Source: an uncultured Bacteroidota bacterium | GTDB lineage: Bacteria; Bacteroidota; Bacteroidia; Flavobacteriales; Flavobacteriaceae | NCBI GenBank assembly: GCA_902584445.1 | Contig: CACHZY010000008.1 | Coordinates: 1 to 64,000 of the forward strand | Direction: 5' to 3' | DNA: 64,000 bases | Shown: positions 1-8,764 of the stretch, piece after piece | Numbering within the stretch: the first letter of the stretch is position 1 | Layout: every line of letters starts with the position of its first letter | Made by a program: the position numbers and the translations under genes | Notes under the pieces: model-generated | Database searches by the model: none | What the model was told of the DNA's origin: nothing | What the model saw: only the letters and a program-made list of their open reading frames with translations

Positions 1-117
1 GGGAAAAGAGATCATGCAACTGTACTCCATGCATGTAAAACAGTCGACAACCTTAGTTTTACAGACAAACAATTCAGAAAATACGTAGAGGATCTCAACC
101 AAAAACTTACGCTCTAA
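1..117 (+). CDS. dnaA: Chromosomal replication initiator DnaA, C-terminal end (partial)
   Basis: Only the last 38 codons are in the window, read in frame from base 1 to a TAA at 115-117. The fragment begins G-K-R-D-H-A-T-V-L-H-A-C, which is the signature of DnaA domain IV, the helix-turn-helix that contacts DnaA boxes at the replication origin. It continues with the usual C-terminal helix ending Q-K-L-T-L. DnaA opens oriC and loads the helicase; the N-terminal and ATPase domains lie outside the window, so their condition cannot be judged. No oriC-like cluster of DnaA boxes was seen downstream, where the next gene begins within 10 bases. Confidence 0.93.
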   Translation, partial: GKRDHATVLHACKTVDNLSFTDKQFRKYVEDLNQKLTL

Positions 118-126
118 AACACCTTA

Positions 127-550
127 TTGAAAACTAATATTTTGATGGTCTGCCTCGGAAACATATGTCGTTCTCCACTGGCAGAGGGAGTATTAAAAAG
201 TAAATTATCATCAAACCACTTCCGCATTGATTCTGCAGCAACTGCAAGTTTTCATATTGGGAAATCCCCTGATTACAGGAGTATAAAAATTGCTGCCGAT
301 TACGGAATTGACATCAGTCTTTAAACTAGAAGATTTTAATTTGTTCGATAAGATTTATGTTATGGATAGAAATAATTTAAAAACTATAAAACAACTCGCT
401 GAAACTCCAGAACAAAGAGATAAAGTAAGTCTAATTCTTGAAAATGAAGACTTACAAGACCCGTATTATGGAGATGAAAGTGATTTTAAAATAGTTTTTG
501 AACTTCTTAACGAAGCTTGTGAAAAAATTAAGTTTGATTTAATAAATTAA
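127..550 (+). pseudogene. Low-molecular-weight protein tyrosine phosphatase, broken by an internal deletion
   Basis: The first part (127-324, apparent TTG start) carries the P-loop C-L-G-N-I-C-R-S, with the catalytic Cys and Arg of low-molecular-weight tyrosine phosphatases, and reads on to G-I-D-I-S before a stop. The second part, in the next frame (about 316-550), gives V-F-K-L-E-D-F followed by Y-V-M-D-R-N-N and the late D-P-Y-Y-G motif with the acid-base Asp. Family members have about four or five residues (pattern x-Q-x-A-R) between these blocks. A deletion of about 14 bases near 316-320 therefore explains both the missing residues and the frame change. There is no homopolymer at the junction, unlike the rplS and thrS breaks, so a genuine mutation is possible. 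The restored length would be about 145 residues, near normal. The RsmI-like gene begins 4 bases downstream. Confidence 0.8.
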
Positions 551-554
551 AAAA

Positions 555-1262
555 ATGTCTGCTAAGCTTTTCCTAATTCCATGTCCCATTGGAGAAAACG
601 CTCCAATTGAAATGCTCCCTATCTCAATCAAAACAACTATAACCAACACTGACTTTTTCATTGTAGAGCACGAAAAAGAGGCACGAAGATTTATAAAAAA
701 AATTTGCCCGGATAAGATTCAATCCAAACTCAAACTATTTCCATTAAACAAACATACGTCATTAATGGAGATGGTCAATTATCTCGATCCATGTAAGTTT
801 GGAGAAAATATGGGATTAATTTCTGATGCAGGGTGTCCTGCTATAGCTGATCCCGGAGCAATAATTGTAGAAAAGGCACATCAATTGGGAATTAAAGTCA
901 TACCTTTAGTAGGTCCATCAGCTATTCTAATGGCGATGATGAGTTCGGGAATGAATGGTCAAAATTTTGCCTTTAATGGCTACGTTCCTATCAACAAAAG
1001 CGATCGTAAAAAAAAAATTAAGGATCTTGAAAGCAGATCCCAAAAACAGAATCAATCTCAAATCTTTATTGAAGCACCTTACAGGAATGAAAAATTCTTT
1101 ATGGACTTAATTGACTCATTAAGCCCAGAGACAAGGCTTTGTATTGCCTATGATATTACTGAGCCCGATGAATATATCAAGACGTATACCATTTCAGATT
1201 GGAAAAAGAAAAGGATCAAGTTTCATAACAAACCGGCAATCTTTATCTTTCACAAAAAATAA
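555..1262 (+). CDS. SAM-dependent methyltransferase of the tetrapyrrole methylase/RsmI-like family
   Basis: The 235-residue protein opens with L-F-L-I-P-C-P-I-G, the first strand and loop of the tetrapyrrole-methylase fold. It has the internal G-L-I-S-D-A-G-C-P-A-I-A-D-P-G block and V-G-P-S-A-I-L, which form the SAM pocket in RsmI-type enzymes. RsmI methylates the ribose of 16S rRNA C1402. The Bacteroidota short form shown here is clearly a relative, but it is more divergent than E. coli RsmI and the exact rRNA target is inferred. The start ATG follows the phosphatase remnant closely. The 3' end abuts the convergent mltG stop, so the two genes share no intergenic space. Confidence 0.8.
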   Translation: MSAKLFLIPCPIGENAPIEMLPISIKTTITNTDFFIVEHEKEARRFIKKICPDKIQSKLKLFPLNKHTSLMEMVNYLDPCKFGENMGLISDAGCPAIADPGAIIVEKAHQLGIKVIPLVGPSAILMAMMSSGMNGQNFAFNGYVPINKSDRKKKIKDLESRSQKQNQSQIFIEAPYRNEKFFMDLIDSLSPETRLCIAYDITEPDEYIKTYTISDWKKKRIKFHNKPAIFIFHKK

Positions 1263-2306
1263 TTATCTATAAACTCGATTTCGGTTTAACCAATTAGTAT
1301 ATACTTTTTTATTTCTTTCATGAGAGCGGCCATTGGTTGCAAAAAGATGATATCCAGGTTGATTGGGGTTGGCAACAAAATAGAGAAAGTTATGTCTTTC
1401 ATAATTCAGAACTGCTTCTATGGCAGAAAGGTCAGGCATCGCGATTGGTCCTGGAGGTAATCCACTTTTCAGATAAGTATTGAACGGAGATTTTATTTTT
1501 AAATCTTTATACAAAACTCTTTTAATCACGGTATCGAAATTTTTATATTTTAATTTTAAAGCATAAATAATTGTTGGATCAGCTTGTAATTTCATCTTTC
1601 GGTTAAGTCTATTAATATAGACTCCAGCTACTCTGGGTCGCTCATCTGCTTTTTGACTTTCTTTTTGAACTACAGAAGCTAAGCAAATTACATCCTTAGG
1701 ATTTAATCCAATTTGATTCGCTTTATCAACCCTAGCATTTGTCCAAAAGTTTTTATATGATTTCCACATTTTTTCTCTAAATTTTAATGCTGAAGTATTC
1801 CAAAAAAACTCATAAGTATTTGGCAGGTACATGCTTAATGCATTATATTTTGAAAATCCATTTTGTTTTAAAAAATTGGTATCACGAAATGCTCTTATCA
1901 ATGTTATACTGTCTGGCGCAATTTGCTCTGCAACTCGACCAGCTAGATTTTCTAAACGCTCCTGATTATTAAAGGTTACCTTAATGGTTAGGTTTTTAGA
2001 TCTGAGAGAATTGATAATTTCATTATTGTTACTGCCTTTATGAATGGCATACTTCCCAGGTTTGATACGATTGAAATATCCTTTTTTTTTGGCTGCAACG
2101 GTAAAATCTGAGACAGAGTTTAAATAAGGTGATAACTGATCGCATAAGGATTCAAAAGTTTCTCCGTCCTTGATATATATATACTTAACCTCGTTTACAA
2201 ATTTAGTATTGTCCCAAAAAAAAGTTTTATTAAACAAATAAAAAAAGTAGAGCCCAAACACCAAACCTATCATAACAATGATAAATAATAATTTCCTGCG
2301 ATACAT
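1263..2306 (-). CDS. mltG: Endolytic murein transglycosylase MltG
   Basis: The 347-residue protein has one N-terminal membrane helix (about residues 6-25), then a LysM-like region, then the YceG/MltG catalytic domain. The motif L-A-S-V-V-Q-K-E-S places the catalytic Glu at residue 216. It is followed by R-V-A-G-V-Y-I-N-R-L and Q-A-D-P-T-I-I-Y-A-L, both typical of the family. MltG cleaves nascent glycan strands in the periplasm and so sets their length. It sits at the end of a minus-strand run dapF, GNAT, mltG with tiny gaps, so the three are probably co-transcribed. DapF makes the peptidoglycan precursor diaminopimelate, which gives the group a cell-wall theme. Confidence 0.93.
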   Translation of the reverse strand: MYRRKLLFIIVMIGLVFGLYFFYLFNKTFFWDNTKFVNEVKYIYIKDGETFESLCDQLSPYLNSVSDFTVAAKKKGYFNRIKPGKYAIHKGSNNNEIINSLRSKNLTIKVTFNNQERLENLAGRVAEQIAPDSITLIRAFRDTNFLKQNGFSKYNALSMYLPNTYEFFWNTSALKFREKMWKSYKNFWTNARVDKANQIGLNPKDVICLASVVQKESQKADERPRVAGVYINRLNRKMKLQADPTIIYALKLKYKNFDTVIKRVLYKDLKIKSPFNTYLKSGLPPGPIAMPDLSAIEAVLNYERHNFLYFVANPNQPGYHLFATNGRSHERNKKVYTNWLNRNRVYR

Positions 2307-2308
2307 CT

Positions 2309-2827
2309 TTAAACTATTTTCTGATATATTAATTCATCGTGAAACTGTCCATCATAAAAATTCCAATCTTTTTTTTTGCCAACCAAAAAAAATTTTTGGG
2401 ATTCAAAAAGTTGAATACTATATTGATTTTCTGCCGCAACGTGGGCATAAAGTTGATGTAGCTGTAGCATTTCCTTTGCATAGGTTTCAATCAATTCAAG
2501 TGAAGCATTGCCATACCCCCTTCCTCGATTAGAAGAACGAATAGTTAGACCAATAGCGGCCCTATGATGAAGTGGCTCAAAATCAAATAAGTCTATAAAA
2601 CCAATTGCATGTTTTTGCTTATTTGTAATCGTAAACTTTATTTGTCGAGTTTCAAAAATATCTTTATCAGAACTTGCAATATAGTTATTAAGTAAACTTT
2701 TTGAGTAAGGATGGAAGCGATTGGAATACTTCCATAATTTAGTATCATTTTCAGTATCAAATAAAAAATCTAAATCGTCAGGTTCCAATGCCCTGATGGT
2801 TACAAAATCATTTTGATAATTAATCAT
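2309..2827 (-). CDS. GNAT-family N-acetyltransferase
   Basis: This 172-residue protein has the GNAT pattern. It has a conserved N-terminal V-T-I-R-A-L-E-P-D-D-L, a central I-G-F-I-D-L-F-D strand, and the acetyl-CoA pyrophosphate-binding loop R-G-R-G-Y-G-N-A. Near the end is E-N-Q-Y-S-I-Q-L-F-E-S-Q-K-F, a helix-turn common in ribosomal-protein or polyamine-type acetyltransferases. The substrate cannot be read from the sequence. Its ATG overlaps the dapF stop by 4 bases (ATGA), and mltG starts 2 bases after its stop, so it is translationally coupled within the dapF-GNAT-mltG unit. Confidence 0.85.
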   Translation of the reverse strand: MINYQNDFVTIRALEPDDLDFLFDTENDTKLWKYSNRFHPYSKSLLNNYIASSDKDIFETRQIKFTITNKQKHAIGFIDLFDFEPLHHRAAIGLTIRSSNRGRGYGNASLELIETYAKEMLQLHQLYAHVAAENQYSIQLFESQKFFLVGKKKDWNFYDGQFHDELIYQKIV

Positions 2828-3609
2828 TTTATTTCAAAATTACCCGAAAAAATAAATTCAGCTGGACCAATTAATTTAATTTCACAGTATCGACTTAATG
2901 ATGGTGTAAATACTGTTTTAAGCATTCCTCCTAAAGCATGAATATTGATACTAGTGGATTTGGTCAAGCCCATGAAATGAACACCCACCCCAGCAGCTAC
3001 TGCTCCAGTTCCACATGACAAGGTTTCTTTCTCTACGCCTCGCTCATAAGTTCGAATTTTAAAATTATCTTTATTTAGCATTTGAATGTAATTTACATTT
3101 GTGCCTAAATCTATATAAGGTTCTCCATAACGGATCGCTGCCCCTTGGTCATTAACATTTATTTTAGAGATATCATTAACCAATTCCAAATGGTGAGGAG
3201 ATCCAGTATTTATGAAAAGGGAATCTCCATTTTTGGTAATATTTTGAACATCATTCATGTCAAGAGAAACGAGTTCATCTTTTTTCATAGATGCAAAATG
3301 CAGTCCATCAGCGGCCTCAAAAACTCCTTTATTTTTGACTATATTTAATGATCTAGCAAAAGCGAATACACAACGACCTCCGTTCCCACATAGACTTCCT
3401 TGGTTACCATCAGAATTGAAATAGATCATTTTAAAATCTCCTTCTGTTGAGTTCTGTACTAATATTAGTCCATCTGCACCTATTCCCATATGCCGATTAC
3501 ATAATTGGTTAATTATAGATGCATTGTCTTTCGGAAAACTTGATAACCTATCATCGATAATTATAAAGTCATTTCCAGCAGCTTGATATTTATTAAAATT
3601 AAATTTCAT
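2824..3609 (-). CDS. dapF: Diaminopimelate epimerase
   Basis: DapF converts LL- to meso-diaminopimelate, the last shared step of lysine and peptidoglycan precursor synthesis in the cytoplasm. The two catalytic cysteines are visible. Cys74 lies in N-S-D-G-N-Q-G-S-L-C-G-N-G-G-R-C, and Cys199 in E-T-L-S-C-G-T-G-A-V. The N-terminal A-G-N-D-F-I-I-I-D-D is also diagnostic. The length of 261 residues is normal. It is the first gene of a minus-strand run with a GNAT enzyme and mltG, and it is divergent from the DegP-type protease gene, with about 110 bases between the starts. Confidence 0.95.
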   Translation of the reverse strand: MKFNFNKYQAAGNDFIIIDDRLSSFPKDNASIINQLCNRHMGIGADGLILVQNSTEGDFKMIYFNSDGNQGSLCGNGGRCVFAFARSLNIVKNKGVFEAADGLHFASMKKDELVSLDMNDVQNITKNGDSLFINTGSPHHLELVNDISKINVNDQGAAIRYGEPYIDLGTNVNYIQMLNKDNFKIRTYERGVEKETLSCGTGAVAAGVGVHFMGLTKSTSINIHALGGMLKTVFTPSLSRYCEIKLIGPAEFIFSGNFEIK

Positions 3610-3691
3610 TAAAACAAATTTAGGGAAATTTTGACCTACTTCCCTTTTGTTAAATTGTAGTTAAAGGAATACTGAGAAATATAGATTTTTA

Positions 3692-3699
3692 TAAATTTG
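3692..3699 (+). promoter_or_regulatory. Putative Bacteroidota -7 element of the DegP-type protease gene
   Basis: TAAATTTG matches the Bacteroidota consensus TAnnTTTG and lies 20 bases before the ATG at 3719. No TTG is present 19-22 bases upstream, so only the -7 half is supported. Confidence 0.4.
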
Positions 3700-3718
3700 C
3701 ATAATTAAAAAATTGTAA

Positions 3719-5113
3719 ATGAAATCTATTTTGAAAACTGTTTTAATCTCTACGCTAAGTGCCTTTATTATTATTGTTTCTTATGATTATTTAACCTCCG
3801 ATAATAATGATGTTTTAGAAAATGTATCGAAATCAACAAATCTTCTTCCCGCTACCTATAGTTTTAACACTAATCAGGTTGCTGCTGAAATGACTGATTT
3901 CACAATTGCAGCTGAAAAAACAGTTAACGGCGTTGTACATGTCAAAAACACTAGTATTCAAAAAAACGATATCCCGTGGTGGTATCGAAACTTTTATGGA
4001 GATGATGAAGAGGAAATGAATAAGAGAATTGGTACAGGTTCAGGTGTAATAATTTCCCCAGATGGACTTATAATAACCAATTATCATGTTATAGAAGATG
4101 CAACCGAAATTGAAATTACCTCAAATAAAAATAAAACTTACAAGGCTGAAATTATTGGAAGTGACCCCAATACTGATCTTGCAGTATTGAAAATAAATCC
4201 GGACGAAAATCTTCCTTTTATTCCTTTTGGGGACTCTGATAATTCTAGAATTGGAGAATGGGTCTTAGCTGTTGGAAACCCATTTAACTTGAATTCTACA
4301 GTTACAGCGGGTATAATAAGTGCAAAATCAAGAGATCTGAATGATCGAGATAGTAAGAATCAATCATTTATTCAAACTGATGCAGCAGTGAATATGGGTA
4401 ATAGTGGTGGTGCCCTTGTTAACACAAGTGGAGAGTTAATCGGAATTAATACAGCGATTAGTTCAATTACAGGGGGCTTTGTTGGCTATTCTTTTGCCGT
4501 TCCAAGTAATATCGTGAGAAAAGTATTCGAGGACCTGATTGAATTCGGTAATGTGCAGAAAGGGCTTTTAGGTGTTTCTGGAAATGCTCTCAATACTGAT
4601 ATTGCAGAAAAATTTGAAATTGATGATACACAAGGTTTCTTAATTGGCGAAGTCATTGAGGGGATGGGTGCCGAGGAAGCTGGTCTAAAGACTGGTGATA
4701 TAATTAAAAAAGTTGATGATGTAGTAATAAATTCTTTTTCTGATCTCACTGGCTATTTATCTACTAAAAGACCAGGAGAGAAAGTTAAATTAAACTTTAC
4801 TAGAGGTGGAGTTAATCAAAATCTAATGGTTAACCTTAAGAAAAAAAATGTTACCCAGTTTATTGGAATGGAAATAAAAAATTTAAATGAAAAGGAAAAA
4901 GATATTTATAATATTGATAATGGAGTAATAATAAAGAACTTATTTAACAGTAGATTATACCGATATGGAATCCAAGAGGGTTACGTCCTTTTAGAAATTA
5001 ACAACAAGAAAGTAAACGACATTGCTGATGTCGATTCTGTAACGCTTAACTCACTTTCAAGTATGCTTTTCTTAAAACCCAATGGGGAAAAAGAGCGAAT
5101 TGTCTTTGAATAA
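3719..5113 (+). CDS. DegP/Do-type periplasmic serine protease with PDZ domains
   Basis: The 464-residue protein begins with a signal peptide or anchor (about residues 5-22). It continues with a trypsin-like domain whose catalytic triad is visible: His123 in N-Y-H-V-I, Asp153 in N-T-D-L-A-V, and Ser229 in G-N-S-G-G-A. Residues about 285-375 form a first PDZ domain, with the G-L-L-G-V and A-G-L-K-T-G-D-I-I motifs. The rest resembles a second, more divergent PDZ domain. Family members degrade or refold misfolded envelope proteins under stress. It is transcribed away from dapF, and no other protease or regulator gene adjoins it. DegP, DegQ and DegS subtypes cannot be separated here, although two PDZ domains favour DegP/DegQ. 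Confidence 0.92.
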   Translation: MKSILKTVLISTLSAFIIIVSYDYLTSDNNDVLENVSKSTNLLPATYSFNTNQVAAEMTDFTIAAEKTVNGVVHVKNTSIQKNDIPWWYRNFYGDDEEEMNKRIGTGSGVIISPDGLIITNYHVIEDATEIEITSNKNKTYKAEIIGSDPNTDLAVLKINPDENLPFIPFGDSDNSRIGEWVLAVGNPFNLNSTVTAGIISAKSRDLNDRDSKNQSFIQTDAAVNMGNSGGALVNTSGELIGINTAISSITGGFVGYSFAVPSNIVRKVFEDLIEFGNVQKGLLGVSGNALNTDIAEKFEIDDTQGFLIGEVIEGMGAEEAGLKTGDIIKKVDDVVINSFSDLTGYLSTKRPGEKVKLNFTRGGVNQNLMVNLKKKNVTQFIGMEIKNLNEKEKDIYNIDNGVIIKNLFNSRLYRYGIQEGYVLLEINNKKVNDIADVDSVTLNSLSSMLFLKPNGEKERIVFE

Positions 5114-5247
5114 AACAAAATGCTTAAGTAAATAAAGTATGTCTTTATTGCATGTGGATTTTTACAGAAAAAATTTTATGAGTAGACACAATAAAATTAA
5201 AGTCATTAAAATTCGATATCATATATTATTTCAAAATATTTAAAGTA

Positions 5248-5925
5248 ATGCAAATAGATATCATAACACTTTTTCCCGAACTTTTGACCAGCCCTTTTGA
5301 AGCATCAATTCTTAAAAGAGCAATATTAGCCAATAAAGTGAAAGTGTATTTTCATAACTTGAGAGATTATGCCAGAGATAAACAAAAAAATGTGGACGAT
5401 TATCCCTTTGGTGGAGGTGCTGGAATGGTATTGAAAATCGAGCCAATAGACAACTGCCTTAATCACCTAAAAAAAAGTAAGGTTTACGATGAAGTGATTT
5501 ATCTAACTCCTGATGGTGAACAATTAAATCAAAAAATTTCTAATAGTTTTTCTACCAAACAAAACCTTGTGATTATTTGCGGTCATTATAAGGGGGTTGA
5601 CCAGAGAGTAAGAGACCACTTGATTACAAAAGAAATTTCAATTGGTGATTTTGTTCTTTCTGGAGGTGAAATTGCTGCAGCTGTTTTATGTGATAGCATT
5701 ATAAGATTGATCCCTGGTGTACTGGGTAATGAATCCTCGGCTTTAACTGATAGTTATCAAGATGACTTATTAGCACCACCTGTTTACACGCGGCCGTCAG
5801 ATTACAATGGCTGGGAAGTCCCTAAAATATTAACTTCTGGCAACACACCTAAAATTGACGAATGGAGGGAAAGTATGGCAATTGAAAAAACAAAAAAACT
5901 TCGTCCTAACCTTCTAAAAAGTTAA
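5248..5925 (+). CDS. trmD: tRNA (guanine-N1)-methyltransferase TrmD
   Basis: TrmD methylates G37 of tRNAs, using SAM bound in a trefoil knot, and so prevents frameshifting. The 225-residue protein has I-D-I-I-T-L-F-P-E at the N-terminus, D-D-Y-P-F-G-G-G-A-G-M-V, the knot sequence G-H-Y-K-G-V-D-Q-R-V, and S-I-G-D-F-V-L-S-G-G-E. The C-terminal Y-T-R-P-S-D-Y-N-G-W-E-V-P is also typical. rplS follows 119 bases later. The trmD-rplS order is widely conserved, but here rplS has its own good promoter in the gap. Confidence 0.96.
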   Translation: MQIDIITLFPELLTSPFEASILKRAILANKVKVYFHNLRDYARDKQKNVDDYPFGGGAGMVLKIEPIDNCLNHLKKSKVYDEVIYLTPDGEQLNQKISNSFSTKQNLVIICGHYKGVDQRVRDHLITKEISIGDFVLSGGEIAAAVLCDSIIRLIPGVLGNESSALTDSYQDDLLAPPVYTRPSDYNGWEVPKILTSGNTPKIDEWRESMAIEKTKKLRPNLLKS

Positions 5926-5957
5926 TTACGAAACATTTCAATTTCTGTAGTTATCAG

Positions 5958-5987
5958 TTGTATAAGTGAAAATTTGTATTAAATTTG
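5958..5987 (+). promoter_or_regulatory. Promoter of rplS
   Basis: TTG at 5958-5960 is separated by 19 bases from TAAATTTG at 5980-5987. This matches the Bacteroidota -33/-7 pattern (TTTG-N19-21-TAnnTTTG). The rplS ATG lies 57 bases downstream of the -7 element. Confidence 0.65.
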
Positions 5988-6044
5988 CGCTTCTAAAAAC
6001 TACTTTACAAATATTATTGTTTGTAGTTGTTTTAAAATAAAGCC

Positions 6045-6390
6045 ATGGAAGCGCTAATTAACTTTGTTCAACAAGAGTATGTAGATAAAAAAGATTTCCC
6101 AGATTTCTCATCAGGAGATACTATCACTGTTTATTACGAAATTCGTGAAGGAGAAAAAGTAAGAACACAGTTTTTTTCGTGGTGTAGTGATTCAAATTAA
6201 AGGTGAAGGACTTTCAAAATCTTTCACTATAAGAAAAATGTCTGGTACAGTTGGGGTTGAAAGAATTTTCCCACTCAATTTACCTACAATCCAGAAAATT
6301 GAGGTAAATAAAAAAGGAAAAGTAAGACGTTCTAAAATATATTATTTTAAAGATTTACGAGGCAAGAAAGCTCGTATCAAAGAAAAATAA
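6045..6390 (+). CDS. rplS: 50S ribosomal protein L19, one-base frameshift in a T7 run
   Basis: The gene begins at the ATG at 6045 and reads [12 protein letters not shown] to K-V-R-T-Q-F-F. In that frame it then runs out of similarity after the T7 run at 6171-6177. Removing one T restores [20 protein letters not shown] and the C-terminal L-R-G-K-K-A-R-I to the TAA at 6388-6390. The repaired product is 114 residues, normal for L19, which sits at the 30S-50S interface. L19 is normally essential or nearly so, and the extra base lies in a homopolymer, so a sequencing or assembly error is the likeliest cause. Programmed frameshifting is not known for this gene. A promoter lies upstream and a terminator immediately downstream, so it is monocistronic. 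Confidence 0.9.
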
Positions 6391-6394
6391 AAAT

Positions 6395-6419
6395 AAAACC
6401 GCCTTAGAGCGGTTTTTTT
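6395..6419 (+). terminator. Rho-independent terminator of rplS
   Basis: AAAACCGC (6395-6402) pairs with GCGGTTTT (6409-6416) around a 6-base loop, CTTAGA, and the T run continues to 6419. It begins 4 bases after the rplS stop. Confidence 0.88.
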
Positions 6420-6440
6420 CTTTTTAGAAAAAAACAAACC

Positions 6441-6475
6441 TATTGTAAAAATAAAAAGGTGCTTTACTATATTTG
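6441..6475 (+). promoter_or_regulatory. Promoter of icd
   Basis: TATTG at 6441-6445 is followed after 22 bases by TATATTTG at 6468-6475, a perfect TAnnTTTG -7 element. The icd ATG is 22 bases further on. Confidence 0.6.
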
Positions 6476-6497
6476 CACAACCGTAATTCATATTTAA

Positions 6498-7724
6498 ATG
6501 TCTAAAATTTTAGTCACAAACCCTGTCGTAGAAATCGACGGAGACGAAATGACCCGAATTATATGGAAGTTTATTAAAGAACAACTAATTCTCCCATACA
6601 TTGATGTTGAGCTATTTTACTATGACCTTGGGATTGAATCTAGAGATAAAACCGAAGATCAAATTACAATTGATGCTGCTGATGCAATTAACAAATATAA
6701 AGTAGGTATCAAGTGTGCTACAATAACGCCAGATGAAGATCGAATGCTCGAGTTCAATTTGAAAAAAATGTATCGCTCTCCCAACGGGACCATCCGAAAT
6801 ATAGTGGGGGGTACTGTTTTTAGAGAGCCTATTATCATGAAAAACGTTCCGCGATATGTTCAAGGATGGACCAAACCTATTTGTATTGGAAGGCATGCTT
6901 TTGGCGACCAATACAAAGCAACTGATTCCATCATCTCTGGCAAAGGAAGGTTAACGATGACTTTTACCCCCGAAGATGGGAGTGAATCCAAATCGTGGGA
7001 GGTATATAATTTTCAAGAAAATGGTGTAGCAATGAGTATGTATAATATTGACTCTTCTATATATGGATTTGCAAGATCATGTATGAATAGAGCTTTGGAT
7101 AAAGGTTGGCCATTATACTTTTCTACCAAAAACACGATCATGAAAGCTTATGATGGACGTTTTAAAGATATTTTTCAAGAAGTTTTTGACAATGAATTCA
7201 AAGATAAGTTTGAAGATGCTGGACTCATCTATGAGCATCGTCTTATTGATGATATGGTGGCAGCAGCAATGAAATGGAGTGGTGGTTTTGTTTGGGCTTG
7301 TAAAAACTATGATGGTGACGTTCAGTCAGATACTGTAGCACAGGGATTTGGTTCCCTTGGATTGATGACCTCTACACTAGTCACTCCAGATGGGGAGATT
7401 ATGGAAGCGGAAGCTGCACACGGAACTGTAACTCGTCATTTTCGTCAACACCAAAAAGGGAAAGAGACATCTACTAACCCATTGGCATCTATATTTGCAT
7501 GGACAAGAGGATTAGCGCACAGAGGTAAATTAGATAATAATCAAGCATTAATTGATTTCTGCCAAACTCTTGAATCGGTATGCATTGAAACGGTGGAAAG
7601 TGGTAAAATGACAAAAGATTTAGCTTTACTTATTCACAAGGAAAACCTTAACGAAACTCACTATTTAACTACTCAGAATTTCCTAACTGTTTTAAAAGAA
7701 AATCTTGATGAAAAATTAAGATAA
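6498..7724 (+). CDS. icd: NADP-dependent isocitrate dehydrogenase, eukaryotic-type subfamily
   Basis: This TCA-cycle enzyme oxidises isocitrate to 2-oxoglutarate with NADP. The 408-residue protein matches the homodimeric type found in mitochondria and many Bacteroidota rather than the E. coli type. It starts with [14 protein letters not shown], contains the isocitrate-binding stretch S-P-N-G-T-I-R-N, and has [11 protein letters not shown]. Near the NADP site it reads A-A-H-G-T-V-T-R-H. The gene has its own promoter and stands alone; the following 230 bases hold no gene. fumC, another TCA enzyme, lies about 8 kb downstream but is not linked transcriptionally. Confidence 0.95.
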   Translation: MSKILVTNPVVEIDGDEMTRIIWKFIKEQLILPYIDVELFYYDLGIESRDKTEDQITIDAADAINKYKVGIKCATITPDEDRMLEFNLKKMYRSPNGTIRNIVGGTVFREPIIMKNVPRYVQGWTKPICIGRHAFGDQYKATDSIISGKGRLTMTFTPEDGSESKSWEVYNFQENGVAMSMYNIDSSIYGFARSCMNRALDKGWPLYFSTKNTIMKAYDGRFKDIFQEVFDNEFKDKFEDAGLIYEHRLIDDMVAAAMKWSGGFVWACKNYDGDVQSDTVAQGFGSLGLMTSTLVTPDGEIMEAEAAHGTVTRHFRQHQKGKETSTNPLASIFAWTRGLAHRGKLDNNQALIDFCQTLESVCIETVESGKMTKDLALLIHKENLNETHYLTTQNFLTVLKENLDEKLR

Positions 7725-7954
7725 TAGAATTCAATTGATTTTTCAATTAAAGATATAATTACTCAAAGTAAAAATCATTTCTGCTTTCATTTCCACTTTT
7801 CAAGTAATTTAAGAATTGAAAATATTATTTAGTCATTATTTTATGATCATTAGTATTTGAAACTTTTGATATTAAGGTTCAAATTTTTTTAATTTAATAA
7901 TTAGTTTTTATTAACTATAAGCATTGCTTAATTTTATGAATATTGATTAACAAT

Positions 7955-8764
7955 ATGAAGTTTCAAAAAATAACTGAAAAAAACTCTCATTACAACGCAT
8001 TGGAGACTAAATCCATAAAGGAGCTTTTAATGGGAATTCATAAGGAAGATCAAAAAGCTGTTGAAGCTGTTGGAGAACAATTGCAAAAAATTGAAGAACT
8101 GATAACTGAAATAGTATGTAAGCTTAGAGAAGGAGGAAGATTATTATATATAGGAGCTGGAACCAGTGGCCGACTTGGTGTATTGGATGCCTCGGAATGC
8201 CCCCCTACCTTCGGAACAGACCCAGAGATGGTTATCGGTTTGATTGCCGGAGGATCCAAAGCATTGCAACGATCTATCGAAGATGCTGAAGATGATCCAA
8301 ATCAAGGCTGGATAGATTTACTCCAACACCAGGTAAATGAAAAAGACTTTGTTATTGGAATTGCCGCATCCGGGACTACTCCCTATGTGTTAGGGGCAAT
8401 AAATATTTGTCAAGAAAATAACATCAGTACAGGTAGCATCACATGCAACCCTAACAGCCCACTGGCACGGGCAAGTAAATTTCCCGTTGAAGTTATAGTT
8501 GGTCCTGAATTTGTTACGGGAAGTTCACGAATGAAGGCAGGAACCGTACAAAAATTAATACTAAACATGATCACCACCTCAACCATGATAAAATTAGGCA
8601 GGGTTAAAGGGAACAAAATGATTGATATTCATATGACAAACAAAAAACTGGCTGATCGAGCTGTAAGAATTCTAATGGAAGAGTTGTCAATTGATTATAA
8701 GACTGCTGCTAACTTATTGGAAAAACATAAAAGTGTAAGAAATGCGATTAAAAACTATTTGTGA
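7955..8764 (+). CDS. murQ: N-acetylmuramic acid 6-phosphate etherase
   Basis: MurQ cleaves the lactyl ether of MurNAc-6-phosphate to give GlcNAc-6-phosphate during cell-wall recycling in the cytoplasm. The protein has the SIS-domain sugar-phosphate site L-L-Y-I-G-A-G-T-S-G-R-L-G-V and the catalytic-Glu motif D-A-S-E-C-P-P-T-F-G. Further on come G-I-A-A-S-G-T-T-P-Y-V and G-S-S-R-M-K-A-G-T, both standard for MurQ. A TTG at 7943 would add four residues, but the ATG at 7955 (M-K-F-Q-K) gives 269 residues and is preferred. The stop overlaps the start of the next gene, which implies coupling. The 230 bases upstream are very AT-rich with no recognisable element. Confidence 0.94.
   Translation: MKFQKITEKNSHYNALETKSIKELLMGIHKEDQKAVEAVGEQLQKIEELITEIVCKLREGGRLLYIGAGTSGRLGVLDASECPPTFGTDPEMVIGLIAGGSKALQRSIEDAEDDPNQGWIDLLQHQVNEKDFVIGIAASGTTPYVLGAINICQENNISTGSITCNPNSPLARASKFPVEVIVGPEFVTGSSRMKAGTVQKLILNMITTSTMIKLGRVKGNKMIDIHMTNKKLADRAVRILMEELSIDYKTAANLLEKHKSVRNAIKNYL

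Noticed and set aside
4486-4749. Opposite-strand open frames inside the DegP-type gene and many other genes
   Set aside because: They lie wholly within clear coding genes, have no family resemblance and no upstream signals; treated as shadows.
5131-5149. Hairpin AATAAAG/CTTTATT after the DegP-type gene
   Set aside because: The stem is all AT except one pair and no T run follows directly; too weak to call a terminator.
7725-7954. 230-base AT-rich gap between icd and murQ, with an AATTGA/TCAATT repeat
   Set aside because: The repeat is short and AT-only, no ORF or RNA signature is visible, and such repeats occur by chance in AT-rich DNA.
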